Assembly (NCBI GenBank): GCA_903837285.1
Contig: CAILUD010000001.1
Coordinates: 1 to 64,000 of the forward strand
Length of the DNA stretch: 64,000 nucleotides
Reading direction: 5' to 3'
From: an uncultured Bacteroidota bacterium
Lineage (GTDB): Bacteria > Bacteroidota > Bacteroidia > Bacteroidales > GWA2-32-17
The position numbers were made by a program, and so were the translations under genes. Shown here in pieces: positions 28,147 to 37,268 of the stretch (position 1 is its first letter; each line of letters begins with the position of its first letter). The notes under the pieces are model-generated. The model made no database searches. It had not been told where the DNA came from and saw only the letters and a program-made list of their open reading frames with translations.

Positions 28147-28176
28147 CGTATATTGTAGTGAGCAAAGTTGTAAAAA

Positions 28177-28917
28177 ATGAATATGAAAAATTTAATCCTA
28201 TTTATTTTTTTAATACTAAAATTTACAACTTTTATAGTTGCTCAAAACTCAATTAAAATAAATATTGAGACTCCTGATAATGTTAATGCAGGATCAGAAT
28301 TTACCGTAAATATAGATATCAATAAAAATAATATTTTAGGTTTTGCAAAACTAGAACTTTATTTGCCTGTAGGGTTTATGCCTAAAGTAATTGAAGTAGC
28401 TGGTTCTACAGTTATTAATCAAGATCAGCTTTTAAAATTTATTTGGATAGAACTCCCTGAAAAAAACAAATTTAATATTTCGTTTATTGTTAAGGTAGAT
28501 TATCGTATTATGGGATATAAAGAGATTTATGGGAATTTTCACTACTTGTTAAATGGTCAACGAAAAAAACATCCTATAGCTGTTTTACCATTAAATATTA
28601 TTAATGAAATCAGTTTACGTGATAAAATTTCCACTGAAAATATAGTTTCAAGAAAAGTATATCCCGAAAAAATTACAAATCTAAATACGGTATTCAGGGT
28701 TCAAATTGCTGCAAATAAAAGAAGAATAAATAAGGAAATATTACAGGAATTATATATTGTACTTGCTGCTATTAAAGAAGAAACAATTGATGGTTTATAT
28801 AAATATACAATAGGTGATTTTGCAACAAAAGAAGATGCAGATATTTTTAGAATAAATTGTGGCGTTACAGGTGCATTTATACTCAGTTATGAGAATGGTG
28901 TTAGGGTAAAAAAATAA
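28177..28917 (+). CDS. Secreted protein with cohesin-like N-domain and SPOR-like C-domain
   Basis: A 246-residue protein; signal peptide ends near IVAQ (residue 24). Residues ~27-145 are a beta sandwich with the pattern of cohesin/adhesive Ig-like folds (ETPDNVNAGSEFTVNIDI, GFAKLELYLPVGF, FNISFIVKVDY). Residues ~170-246 look like a SPOR domain: it opens with VFRVQIAANKRRINKE and ends KYTIGDFATKEDADIFRIN, close to the VQVGAF...YKVRIGPF pattern of SPOR. SPOR domains bind denuded peptidoglycan, so the protein could be a periplasmic linker to the wall. Two start codons are possible (28177, 28183). Domain names are from pattern similarity only. Confidence 0.75.
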   Translation: MNMKNLILFIFLILKFTTFIVAQNSIKINIETPDNVNAGSEFTVNIDINKNNILGFAKLELYLPVGFMPKVIEVAGSTVINQDQLLKFIWIELPEKNKFNISFIVKVDYRIMGYKEIYGNFHYLLNGQRKKHPIAVLPLNIINEISLRDKISTENIVSRKVYPEKITNLNTVFRVQIAANKRRINKEILQELYIVLAAIKEETIDGLYKYTIGDFATKEDADIFRINCGVTGAFILSYENGVRVKK

Positions 28918-28972
28918 TTAATCAGAAAAAATATCAGTAAAAGTGATACTCTAAAAAGTAAAAAGATTTTTT

Positions 28973-29575
28973 TTAGAACCCTGATTTTTCGCCTTTTTTA
29001 TTTGAAATAAGTGCGCCAATACAACCTTTACTAGTGCAGGTTTCATTAACAGAAATTGAAATAATAAGATTCATCGTTTCGGCAGGGGTAAAAGCAAAGA
29101 ATGTCTTAGGGCTATATGAAGCTTGATCAATTTCCTGCTGAGATTTTTCAATTTCGAGTTTTAAATTATTTATATCTGCATCAATTTGAATTCTCTTTTT
29201 TCCAGTTTTAATTTTAATTTTCTGGTTTTCCAATGAAAGCATAAATTGCCTTTTCGATTCCAAATCTTTTTTCTTATTGTTATCAACGCCAAGTGTAAAG
29301 TATTCTTTTCCGTTTTCATCGGTTACTTTTATACTTGCAAACTTTAAAATAGCAGATGATGCAAGAAATGAGATTTTATAGTCTTTACCTTCATTGCAAA
29401 CTACGTTTATCTGGGAAGATTTTCCGCCAATAAATAAGCCGCATTTGCTTTGTACATCATATTTCCAAGGATACCTAATGCCAGATTTCTGTATATTAAG
29501 AAACTCTTGACAGTTTTGTGAAATTGCAGCAAATGGAAGTGCAAATAATATTATTAATAAGATTTTGTTTTTCAT
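28973..29575 (-). CDS. Secreted protein of unknown function
   Basis: A 200-residue protein with a signal peptide (MKNKILLIILFALPFAAISQ). Residues ~30-100 are beta-rich with Cys residues (YDVQSKCGLFIGGKSSQINVVCNE), then a predicted helical coiled coil (~110-150, many Lys/Glu/Gln with KLEIEKSQQEI), then a Cys pair near the end (ETCTSKGCIGALIS). No family recognised. It lies 12 bp after the lipoprotein gene upstream on the same strand, so the two are co-transcribed from the promoter at 30506-30537. Confidence 0.78.
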   Translation of the reverse strand: MKNKILLIILFALPFAAISQNCQEFLNIQKSGIRYPWKYDVQSKCGLFIGGKSSQINVVCNEGKDYKISFLASSAILKFASIKVTDENGKEYFTLGVDNNKKKDLESKRQFMLSLENQKIKIKTGKKRIQIDADINNLKLEIEKSQQEIDQASYSPKTFFAFTPAETMNLIISISVNETCTSKGCIGALISNKKGEKSGF

Positions 29576-29587
29576 AACATTTTAGTG

Positions 29588-30484
29588 TTAAGACATTTTG
29601 ATAATAAGGCTTCTGAGATTATTTATTTCTTTAATAAAAGACTCAAACATCTCTTTAGTGAAAATATATTTACTTTTTTGGCCAATTACAACTGAAGAAG
29701 TATCAATTTTAGAAACAGAATTTTGTTCTAATACTTCTTTTGTAACTTTATCGTAAATTGCTTTAATGTTTTCAAATTTAGCTAGCTGTTCACTAACTTC
29801 TGGTTGATCTTTATACTTTTCAAGATTTAGAATTAAATTGTTGAAAGTAATTTTTTGACTAGCTATTCTTTGAATGTTTGGGTCTTTGTCTGAATATGCT
29901 CCAACTAAATTTGTAGCAATATACATGCTTTCTATCCATCCACCCGACATAATCAAAGCAAGGGTTTTTCCATTTCCACTTTCTTCTAGTTTTTGAACTA
30001 CACTATAATATGAATTATTTGTAATATCAAGAAGCGAATCAGCATTAGCAATGTTATTTTCTAATCGACTGTATGTTTCATTACCAATAGCAGTTGAAAG
30101 ACCCATTTGATCGCTCATGCTTTTTACCTTTCCAAAATACTTTAAACTAGGTTGAAATTTTTCGAATGCAGCTAAATACGCTAAATCTGCAGCATAAATA
30201 CCTAAATTAAGTTCTTGAGCTGTTTTTGATTCATAAACTGATTTTTCAGAATTCATTAAATTATCTCTGAATTTACAGCCAGAATTTTTTATTAGTGCAA
30301 AAAGCTCGTCAGGAGCAGGTACCTGAAATACTAAATCTGGCATTTGATCATCCATTGAAACAGAATCAGTTTCTAAACTGTCTGTCATGTTTTCTGTCGT
30401 ACTGCTTGAATCTGAATTACATGCTGTAAATACAGCAGATGTAAAAACCATTATAATAAATGAAATGCGCTTGATAGTTTTCAT
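29588..30484 (-). CDS. Lipoprotein, helical, unknown function
   Basis: The open frame extends to 30532, but a strong promoter (30506-30537) overlaps that extension, and MKTIKRISFIIMVFTSAVFTAC from the ATG at 30484 is a classic lipoprotein signal. I therefore place the start at 30484 (298 residues). After the lipid-bearing Cys there is a Ser/Thr/Asp-rich linker (NSDSSSTTENMTDSLETDS), then a mostly helical domain: EKSVYESKTAQELNLGIYAA, KVKSMSDQMGLSTAIG, and a long Lys/Glu-rich stretch with GGWIESMYIATNLVGAY in the middle. I know no function. It is first in a two-gene operon with the secreted protein downstream. Confidence 0.82.
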   Translation of the reverse strand: MKTIKRISFIIMVFTSAVFTACNSDSSSTTENMTDSLETDSVSMDDQMPDLVFQVPAPDELFALIKNSGCKFRDNLMNSEKSVYESKTAQELNLGIYAADLAYLAAFEKFQPSLKYFGKVKSMSDQMGLSTAIGNETYSRLENNIANADSLLDITNNSYYSVVQKLEESGNGKTLALIMSGGWIESMYIATNLVGAYSDKDPNIQRIASQKITFNNLILNLEKYKDQPEVSEQLAKFENIKAIYDKVTKEVLEQNSVSKIDTSSVVIGQKSKYIFTKEMFESFIKEINNLRSLIIKMS

Positions 30485-30505
30485 AGTTAAACTATTAAAA
30501 TTTAG

Positions 30506-30537
30506 CAAACCTACATTTTTTTTTAAAAACATACAAA
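30506..30537 (-). promoter_or_regulatory. Promoter of the lipoprotein operon
   Basis: On the minus strand TTTG (complement of 30534-30537), 20 nt, then TAGGTTTG (complement of 30506-30513) fits the Bacteroidota consensus TTTG-N20-TAnnTTTG. Transcription would start near 30499, 15 nt before the ATG at 30484, which decides the start codon of that gene. Confidence 0.7.
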
Positions 30538-30620
30538 TTCAAAACTTAATTTTCTGAAATAATTAAAAGCCAATACCGTTTTTATTATATTCGTAAAAAA
30601 TTAAATTAATAACTTAATAC

Positions 30621-32549
30621 ATGATTATTAAATTTCAATTTCTGTTGATTTTAAGCTTTTGTGTACTTTTTCCATTACAAAATTTTGCACAAAAAAATAA
30701 AAAATCAACTGAAAAATATGAGAATGCAAAGAAGTTATTGCAAAGGGGTGATTTTGAAAACGGCAATAAAGCTTTAAACCAATTAATAATAGATGATAGT
30801 ACTTATGCTCAGCCATATTTATTGCTAGCAGAATTATTTTATAATGCACAAGATTATAAAGGTATGATTCCAATTTATGAAAGGTGCGCTTTAAATTGTG
30901 CAAAAACTTATCCTAATATTTTTGTGTTATTAGGAAATAGCTTGGTGTATGTTGGGGAAGTAAAAAAAGCTAAGTTGAATTTCGAGAAATTTATAAAAAT
31001 TAAAGATACAAATCCGGAGTTAAAAGCTATGGCCGAAGAAGAATTAAAGAAATGTGATTTTTCTTTGGATTTAATGTCTAAACCGGTTCCTTTTAATCCT
31101 CAAAATTTAGGAAATCTTGTTAATTCAATATGTGATGAGTATTATCCAAATCTATCTCCCGATGAATTAACAATGATTTTTACCAGAAAAATTCCAAAGT
31201 ATTCTGGTGCTGATCCTGCTTCTGAAAACACACAAGAAGATTTTTATATCAGTAGTTTTTTAAATGGAAACTGGACTAAAGCAATACCTATTCCTGGAAG
31301 CGTAAATACTGCAAATAATGAAGGTGCTCAAACTATTTCAGGAGATGGACAATTGATGATTTTTGCAGCTTGTAACAGACTAGACGGAATGGGACAATGT
31401 GATTTATATTTTTCTAAAAAAGTAAATGGAAAATGGAATACTTCAAAAAATATTGGGAACGTTGTTAATACTGTAAATTGGGAGTCTCAACCTAGTATCT
31501 CTTCTGATGGACGAACTATTTATTTTTCAAGCGAACGTCCTGGTGGAAACGGACAGTCTGATATCTGGAAAACCACAATGAACGAATATAACAAATGGGC
31601 AACTCCGGTTAATCTGGGTAATGTTATTAATACAAGAGGTGCTGAAACATCACCATTTATTCATCAAGATGGGAAAACATTATATTTTTGTTCTAACGGA
31701 CTAATGGGTGTCGGAGGTTTTGATATTTATTTTTCAAAACTTAACGAAGAAGGTAAATGGTCAGAACCTAAAAATCTTGGATATCCTATAAATACAACAA
31801 AAGATGAAATTGGATTGGTCGTAAATGCTCAAGGTAATAAAGCATACATTACATCATCACGAGATGGTGGCACTGGACTTCAGGATTTATATTTTTTTGA
31901 ACTTTATAAGGAGGCCAGGCCCGAATCGGTAACATATATAAAAGGAAAGGTTTTCGATAAAGAAACAAAAAAAGCTTTAAAAGCTGAATTTGAATTAAAG
32001 GATCTTAAAACAGGGTTAAGTGTTACAAAATCGTTTAGCGATGAATCTGATGGTAGTTTTATGATTTGTATAACACCAGGCAAAGATTATGGTTTATTTG
32101 TTTCTTCAGAAGGGCATATGTTTTACTCAGAAAATATTAATCTTACTTCAATTTCTCCTTCGCAAAAGCCATTTGAAATTGAAATTCCAATTGAACAAAT
32201 TAAAAAAGGAAGTAAAATTATTTTAAAAAATATATTTTTTAATACTGATTCATTTGATATAAAAAACAATTCCGAATCAGAATTAAATAAACTCATTTCA
32301 TTTATGAATTCTAATATCTCAATTAAAATTGAGGTGGGCGGGCATACCGATAACAAAGGAAAACCTGCATATAATCTAGATTTATCACAAAAACGAGCTA
32401 AAGCAGTGTATGATTTTCTTGTTAAAAAGGGTGTAGTAGCAGCTCGTTTAAAATTTAAAGGTTTTGGAGATACCGTGCCAATTTCAACAAATGACACAGA
32501 AGAGGGCAGGGCCTTGAACAGAAGAACAGAAATGAAAATTGTTGAATGA
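30621..32549 (+). CDS. TPR / PD40 propeller / carboxypeptidase-regulatory / OmpA-domain protein (PorE-like architecture)
   Basis: A 642-residue envelope protein with signal peptide (MIIKFQFLLILSFCVLFPLQNFAQ). Order of domains: TPR ~30-150 (YENAKKLLQRGDFENG, YAQPYLLLAELFYNAQDYKG); WD40-like PD40 propeller ~165-425 with repeated YFSSxRPGG/SDIW, and DIYFSKLNEEGKWSEPKNLG; carboxypeptidase-regulatory-like domain ~435-520 (YIKGKVFDKETKKALKAEFE); OmpA C-terminal domain ~530-642 with IEVGGHTDNKGKPAYNLDLS and the KRAKAVYDFLV helix. The OmpA domain binds peptidoglycan. The same four-domain order is known for PorE of the Porphyromonas T9SS, which is a lipoprotein; this one lacks a lipobox. Unlike typical family members it is not next to a PorP/SprF gene. 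Confidence 0.88.
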   Translation: MIIKFQFLLILSFCVLFPLQNFAQKNKKSTEKYENAKKLLQRGDFENGNKALNQLIIDDSTYAQPYLLLAELFYNAQDYKGMIPIYERCALNCAKTYPNIFVLLGNSLVYVGEVKKAKLNFEKFIKIKDTNPELKAMAEEELKKCDFSLDLMSKPVPFNPQNLGNLVNSICDEYYPNLSPDELTMIFTRKIPKYSGADPASENTQEDFYISSFLNGNWTKAIPIPGSVNTANNEGAQTISGDGQLMIFAACNRLDGMGQCDLYFSKKVNGKWNTSKNIGNVVNTVNWESQPSISSDGRTIYFSSERPGGNGQSDIWKTTMNEYNKWATPVNLGNVINTRGAETSPFIHQDGKTLYFCSNGLMGVGGFDIYFSKLNEEGKWSEPKNLGYPINTTKDEIGLVVNAQGNKAYITSSRDGGTGLQDLYFFELYKEARPESVTYIKGKVFDKETKKALKAEFELKDLKTGLSVTKSFSDESDGSFMICITPGKDYGLFVSSEGHMFYSENINLTSISPSQKPFEIEIPIEQIKKGSKIILKNIFFNTDSFDIKNNSESELNKLISFMNSNISIKIEVGGHTDNKGKPAYNLDLSQKRAKAVYDFLVKKGVVAARLKFKGFGDTVPISTNDTEEGRALNRRTEMKIVE

Positions 32550-32567
32550 TTTATTGTTTGTATATTT

Positions 32568-32601
32568 ATTGTAAGGTTGCAATGCATTGCAACCTTACAA
32601 T
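32568..32601. repeat. Perfect 34-nt palindrome downstream of the OmpA-type gene
   Basis: The centre GCAATG/CATTGC is flanked by GTAAGGTT and AACCTTAC, with perfect pairing over two 17-nt arms and no loop. A short T-run follows on the plus strand. It sits in the convergent gap and may act as a terminator for the plus gene. Confidence 0.75.
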
Positions 32602-32613
32602 TTTTCAATTACC

Positions 32614-32636
32614 GTGGTCTGTGACACACAGACCAC
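32614..32636. repeat. 10-bp hairpin, REP-like
   Basis: GTGGTCTGTG (32614-32623), loop ACA, CACAGACCAC (32627-32636). A perfect 10-bp stem with no T-run, so it is not a classical terminator. It is the middle of three hairpins within 110 bp. Confidence 0.6.
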
Positions 32637-32649
32637 AGGAGAATAATGC

Positions 32650-32676
32650 AGTCAGGTCTTTCGACCTAACTTTTTT
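32650..32676 (+). terminator. Hairpin with poly-T tail
   Basis: AGTCAGGTC (32650-32658), loop TTTC, GACCTAACT (32663-32671), one C-A mismatch in the stem, followed by TTTTTT (32671-32676). It has the form of a plus-strand terminator for the OmpA-type gene, though the cluster may also be a dispersed repeat. Confidence 0.6.
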
Positions 32677-32681
32677 AAAAC

Positions 32682-33047
32682 TTAAAATGGCAAATCGCCG
32701 GTTGAATCAGTAAAATTAGGTAAGTCAGAAATATCTGGCATCGGATTATTAGGTTCTGAGCCTGAAGAATTTGATGTAGCACCAGAAGCTAGTTCAATTT
32801 TCCAAGCTTTTACATCGGTATACCATTTACCATTAAATTCGCGACTTTCAACATCAAATGAAACATCAATTTCATTTCCTATTTGTAATGCACTTGTACT
32901 TATTTTATCGCCCCAAATGGCTATGCAAACTTTTTTAGGATATTGCCCTTTTGTTTCAATAATAATGTCTTGTTTTTTCCATTCGCCATTTTTACCAGTT
33001 CCGGTCTGTAGTGGTAGCAATTGTATCAAATTCCCAATAATATTCAT
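32682..33047 (-). CDS. DUF3127 domain protein
   Basis: A 121-residue cytosolic protein with no signal peptide. MNIIGNLIQLLPLQTGTGKNGEW, KQDIIIETKGQYPKKVCIAIWGDK and EIDVSFDVESREFNGKWYTDVKAW are landmarks of DUF3127, a small OB-fold-like family of Bacteroidota whose role is not established; the fold and small size recall single-stranded DNA-binding proteins. The C-terminal ~30 residues (Ser/Asn/Pro and acidic, ending DLPNFTDSTGDLPF) form a flexible acidic tail like that of SSB. It stands alone, divergent from the lamin-tail protein. Confidence 0.88.
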   Translation of the reverse strand: MNIIGNLIQLLPLQTGTGKNGEWKKQDIIIETKGQYPKKVCIAIWGDKISTSALQIGNEIDVSFDVESREFNGKWYTDVKAWKIELASGATSNSSGSEPNNPMPDISDLPNFTDSTGDLPF

Positions 33048-33162
33048 ATAGTGTTTTATTAATTGATTTTAATTTTAAATAATTTGTAAAATTAAACTTT
33101 AATAAATCTCAAAAAAATATTTCACTAAAAATTATCGGCAAAGATTAATGATTTTTTTAAAT

Positions 33163-33193
33163 TTTGTATTCAGTCTATTTTTATTTACTTTTA
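33163..33193 (+). promoter_or_regulatory. Candidate promoter of the lamin-tail surface protein
   Basis: TTTG (33163-33166), 19 nt, then TACTTTTA (33186-33193), one mismatch from TAnnTTTG. Transcription would start near 33200, giving a short leader before the ATG at 33213. Confidence 0.45.
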
Positions 33194-33212
33194 ATTCAAT
33201 ATATATACTTTT

Positions 33213-36200
33213 ATGAAAATTGATAAGCTGCTGATATTAACAATTTTATTCTTTTCGAATATCTCTTTTAGTTTTGGACAAATTGCTGCGTGGGATTTTT
33301 TTGGCGTAACTACTGCAATACCAACTTATGCTGCAACAACTTTTGATGCTAATTTAAGCTCTTCAAACCTGATAACCAGAGGAGCTGGTGCTAGTGCTAG
33401 TTCCGCTTCAAATTCATTTAGGACTGCGGGTTTTAAAAATGAGGGAATATCAACTTCAAATACTGATTATTTTCAAATAACTATTTCACCTGCTATTGGA
33501 TATAATTTATCATTAAGTACAATTGATGCAAAATTTGGTGGTACTGCTTCATATTATGCTCCTCCTGGCGTTACTTCTCAATTTTCATATAGTCTTGATG
33601 GAACAAATTTCACTCTTATTGGTTTGCCCGATCAAACAACTAATACAACAATGGCTCAGATTGATTTGACTTCGATTTCTGCTTTGCAAAATGTTGCTAC
33701 GGGTACAATTGTAACAATCAGATACTATGCCAGTGGGCAAACAACAACAGGTGGGTGGGGTTTTTATTCGTCTGCGGCAGGAACGAATGGGTTAGCAATT
33801 GGGGGAACTTTAACTGTTGCAAATCCAAATAATAATGATTCTTATGTTCAAAGCCCGGTAACGCAAATTAATACAGGTAGCATTTCTTCTCTTGCAACTT
33901 CTCTAGCACTAGCTGTACCAGTATTTAAAGCCACTGTTAATGATGCCGGTACAAGCGATGGTTTGCCAACAAATATTACACAAATTACTTTAAAAAATGC
34001 AAATCCTGTAAATTCTGCCGATTGGCAATCAGCAATACAAGGTGTTACTGTTAAAAATGGATTAAATGTAGTAGCTATTCAGCAAGTTGTTATTAATTCT
34101 GGGTCAATTGTGTTAAATATTAATTCAGGAGATTTGGTTATTTCAAATGGTGGCTCTGCAGAACTTACAATTGAGATTTTTTTAAACCAAACTGGATTAG
34201 TAGACGGATCTCAGCTTCAGTTTTTAGTTAATCATTTATCGCATGGTTGGAGTTCTGATATGAATGGTTCTGGTTTTAGTCCAACTTTTGTGTCTGATGT
34301 TATTTCAAATATATTTTCAATTGATGTAACAGCCACAAAACTCGAATTTACTTCAGTGCCAACTTCAGTATGGGCAAATCAAAATTTCGGTATTTCTGTA
34401 AATGCTACTGATGTATATAATAATCTTGACTTATCTGCTAATAATCAAATAACATTAAGCAAAGGTATTGGTAGTGGCACTTTATCTTCTGTTACAGGGT
34501 TGACTCAAAATCTTTCAGGAGGAATTTATAATTGGGTTGATGTAAAATATGATACACCCAGTTATTTGTCACTTTCTGTAAGTGAGCAAGCTTCTCTGAT
34601 ATCCTCAACAACAACAGGATTAATAAACTGTATGCCTACGGGGCAAATTTTAAATGAGTCTTTTACTGATGGTGATTTAAATTCAAATCCAACTTGGTTT
34701 GGAGAAACAGGCGATTTTATTATTAATACTGATTTACAGCTTCAGTTATTTACCACAACTCCGGCAGCAGATACTTCCTATTTAGTAACTCCTTTATGGT
34801 TAACATTAGACAGTATTGAATGGCAAATGTATATTAAACTAGGTTTTGATCCTTCTGATAATAACTTTTCTAGGTTTTATTTGATGAGTGATAATGAAAA
34901 TTTAAAGAATGCATTAAACGGGTATTATTTGAAATTTGGAGAAAATGGATCAAGTGATGCTGTTCAACTGTTTTATCAGAATGGAACAACTATAACATCT
35001 GTTTGTCGTGCGATAGATGGTCAAATTGCATATTCTCCAGCAGTAAGAGTTAAAGTTGTTAGAACAATGGCTGGGTTATGGAAATTATTTGTTGATCCAA
35101 CAGGAGGTTCTAGTTTTGAACTACAAGCTCAGGGAATTGAAACTTCTTTTTTGCAAAACGGTTTCTATACTGGGGTGTATAATAGATATACTAGTACAAA
35201 TGATGAAGGAAAATTTAATTTCGACGATTTTTATTGTGGTCCAATTCAGGTTGATTCCATTGCACCAACATTTGTTGATCTTTCTGTAGTTGATTCTCTG
35301 CATTTAGATTTACATTTTTCAGAAGGAATTTCATTAAGTACTGCACAAAATGTTTTAAACTTTGTTATTAATAATGGAATTGGAAATCCAACCTCGGCTA
35401 TAAGGGATGCTCTAGATTATAAAGTAATTCATCTTACATTTTCATCTCCTTTTATATCCGGAACAACATACACAATAATTGCAAGTAGTCTTAAGGATTT
35501 TTCAAGTAATCTAATATCTCAACCAGTTAATCAAACCTTTGTTTGGTATAAGGCTATTCCATTTGATATACAAATAAACGAAATAATGGCTGATCCAACT
35601 CCTCTTGTTGGTTTACCTGATGTGGAATACATTGAATTGTATAATCGTTCGGTTTATGATATTGATTTAACTGATTGGACTTTAAAAATTGGTACAAGTA
35701 CTTCTGTTTTTCCATCAGTAAAAATTCCTGCAAATGATTATTTAATTGTATGTACACAAATTGCACAAACAGGTTTGCAAACTTTTGGAAATACAGTTGG
35801 AATTATCTCTTCATCGTCTTCACTAACAAATGCAGGTACTACTATTACCCTCAAAAATAAAGAAGATCAAACAATCTCATTAATTCAATATTCCGAATCA
35901 TGGTATAGAAATACCAATAAAAAAGATGGTGGTTGGAGTTTAGAACAAATTGATCCAATGAATCCATGCGGTGAAGAGGCAAATTGGATTGCCTCAAAAG
36001 ATATAAAAGGTGGAACACCCGGAAAAGTAAATTCTTATATTGGTTCGAATCCGGATAATATTAACCCTGAACTTTTAAGAGCAGTACTTACATTACCAGA
36101 TACTTTGTTATTGACTTTTAGTGAAACGATATTTGCAAATGATACTTTAAATAATTCAGATTTCTTAGTAAACCATAATATAGGTTCGCCAATTAGTGCC

Positions 36201-37196
36201 GTTTTTAAAGATGCCACTAAGAAAAAGGTAGTTTTAGTTTTTAATCAGATTTTTATAAAAGATACAATTTACGAGGTTACTGTAGTCGGTCAGCTTAAAG
36301 ATTGTGCTGGTAATTTAGTTGCAATTTCTAATAAAGCCTTGTTCGCCATTCCTGATACAATTATTCCAGGGTCATTTGTTATAAATGAAGTACTCTTTAA
36401 TCCGAATACTGGTGGTGTAGATTATGTTGAACTTTATAACAATACTTCAAAAATTTATAATTTAAAAGATGCTGAGTTATCAAATGTAAATGATACTTCA
36501 TTTAATAGTATTGCTCCTGAAGGATTTTATATGTTTCCGGGAGACTTTGCAGTTTTAACAACTGACCCAACAAAAGTTTATCCGTTTTATTCTTGTCCAA
36601 ATAAAAAGGCTTTTGTGAAAATTACATCTATGCCAACTTTTAATAATTCTGATGGTAGAGTTTATATTTCAAATAAATCTTATCAGGTTGTTGATGATTT
36701 TAGCTATACTGAAAGCATGCATTTTCAATTGTTAAATTCGTTTCAGGGAGTTTCTTTAGAACGTATTCATCCTGATTTTGTAACACAAGTTAATAAAAAT
36801 TGGCATTCTGCTGCCGAAAGTGCAGGGTTTGGAACACCGGGTTATCAGAATTCTCAGTATTCACAATTTGAACAAATTGATGCTTCTATAACAATTGAAC
36901 CTGAATTATTTTCACCTGATAATGATGGTTATAATGATGTTTTAAATATTAGGTATAAATTTGACGAACCTGGTTATGTGGCTAATGTTACAATTTTTGA
37001 TGCTAGAGGAAGAAAAGTAAAATCATTAGTTTCAAATGAATTGTTATCAATTGATGGATATTTTACATGGGATGGGCTTAACGATGAAAACCAGAAAGCA
37101 GCAATAGGTGTTTATGTTGTCTTTGTTGAAGTGTTTAATTTAAATGGAAATGTTAAGCACTTTAAAAAGGCTTGCGTTGTTGCAAGTAAATTGTAG
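33213..37196 (+). CDS. Large surface protein with lamin-tail and Ig-like domains, FlgD-like C-terminus
   Basis: A 1,327-residue exported protein. The signal peptide ends in SFGQ (~23). Residues ~24-200 hold a jelly-roll domain (AAWDFFGV..., YFQITISPAIGYNLSLSTID). Two lamin-tail domains are visible: ~785-885 (DIQINEIMADPTPLVGLPD, VEYIELYNRS, DIDLTDWTLKIGT) and ~1055-1120 (FVINEVLFNP, VDYVELYNNTS). SbsA-type Ig domains stand before each (DLHFSEGISL; LLLTFSETIF). The last ~100 residues (FSPDNDGYNDVLNIRYKFDE, VTIFDARGRKV, FTWDGLNDENQ, AAIGVYVVFVEVFN) resemble a FlgD-like/CHU_C-type sorting domain for T9SS. Lamin-tail proteins often carry nucleases, but I see no nuclease motif. It is a monocistronic gene. 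Confidence 0.88.
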   Translation: MKIDKLLILTILFFSNISFSFGQIAAWDFFGVTTAIPTYAATTFDANLSSSNLITRGAGASASSASNSFRTAGFKNEGISTSNTDYFQITISPAIGYNLSLSTIDAKFGGTASYYAPPGVTSQFSYSLDGTNFTLIGLPDQTTNTTMAQIDLTSISALQNVATGTIVTIRYYASGQTTTGGWGFYSSAAGTNGLAIGGTLTVANPNNNDSYVQSPVTQINTGSISSLATSLALAVPVFKATVNDAGTSDGLPTNITQITLKNANPVNSADWQSAIQGVTVKNGLNVVAIQQVVINSGSIVLNINSGDLVISNGGSAELTIEIFLNQTGLVDGSQLQFLVNHLSHGWSSDMNGSGFSPTFVSDVISNIFSIDVTATKLEFTSVPTSVWANQNFGISVNATDVYNNLDLSANNQITLSKGIGSGTLSSVTGLTQNLSGGIYNWVDVKYDTPSYLSLSVSEQASLISSTTTGLINCMPTGQILNESFTDGDLNSNPTWFGETGDFIINTDLQLQLFTTTPAADTSYLVTPLWLTLDSIEWQMYIKLGFDPSDNNFSRFYLMSDNENLKNALNGYYLKFGENGSSDAVQLFYQNGTTITSVCRAIDGQIAYSPAVRVKVVRTMAGLWKLFVDPTGGSSFELQAQGIETSFLQNGFYTGVYNRYTSTNDEGKFNFDDFYCGPIQVDSIAPTFVDLSVVDSLHLDLHFSEGISLSTAQNVLNFVINNGIGNPTSAIRDALDYKVIHLTFSSPFISGTTYTIIASSLKDFSSNLISQPVNQTFVWYKAIPFDIQINEIMADPTPLVGLPDVEYIELYNRSVYDIDLTDWTLKIGTSTSVFPSVKIPANDYLIVCTQIAQTGLQTFGNTVGIISSSSSLTNAGTTITLKNKEDQTISLIQYSESWYRNTNKKDGGWSLEQIDPMNPCGEEANWIASKDIKGGTPGKVNSYIGSNPDNINPELLRAVLTLPDTLLLTFSETIFANDTLNNSDFLVNHNIGSPISAVFKDATKKKVVLVFNQIFIKDTIYEVTVVGQLKDCAGNLVAISNKALFAIPDTIIPGSFVINEVLFNPNTGGVDYVELYNNTSKIYNLKDAELSNVNDTSFNSIAPEGFYMFPGDFAVLTTDPTKVYPFYSCPNKKAFVKITSMPTFNNSDGRVYISNKSYQVVDDFSYTESMHFQLLNSFQGVSLERIHPDFVTQVNKNWHSAAESAGFGTPGYQNSQYSQFEQIDASITIEPELFSPDNDGYNDVLNIRYKFDEPGYVANVTIFDARGRKVKSLVSNELLSIDGYFTWDGLNDENQKAAIGVYVVFVEVFNLNGNVKHFKKACVVASKL

Positions 37197-37268
37197 AATA
37201 AGTCATCACAATATTTTGCTAAACTGATAGAGGTAACTCCAACATGGGCGATGAAGGAATTTAAGACT

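Noticed and set aside
30485-30532. Longer start for the lipoprotein gene
   Set aside because: A good promoter lies over this extension and the internal ATG starts a normal lipoprotein signal peptide.
30621-32549. Naming the gene porE
   Set aside because: Architecture matches PorE, but many OmpA/PD40 proteins share it, the lipobox is missing and no core T9SS gene is beside it.
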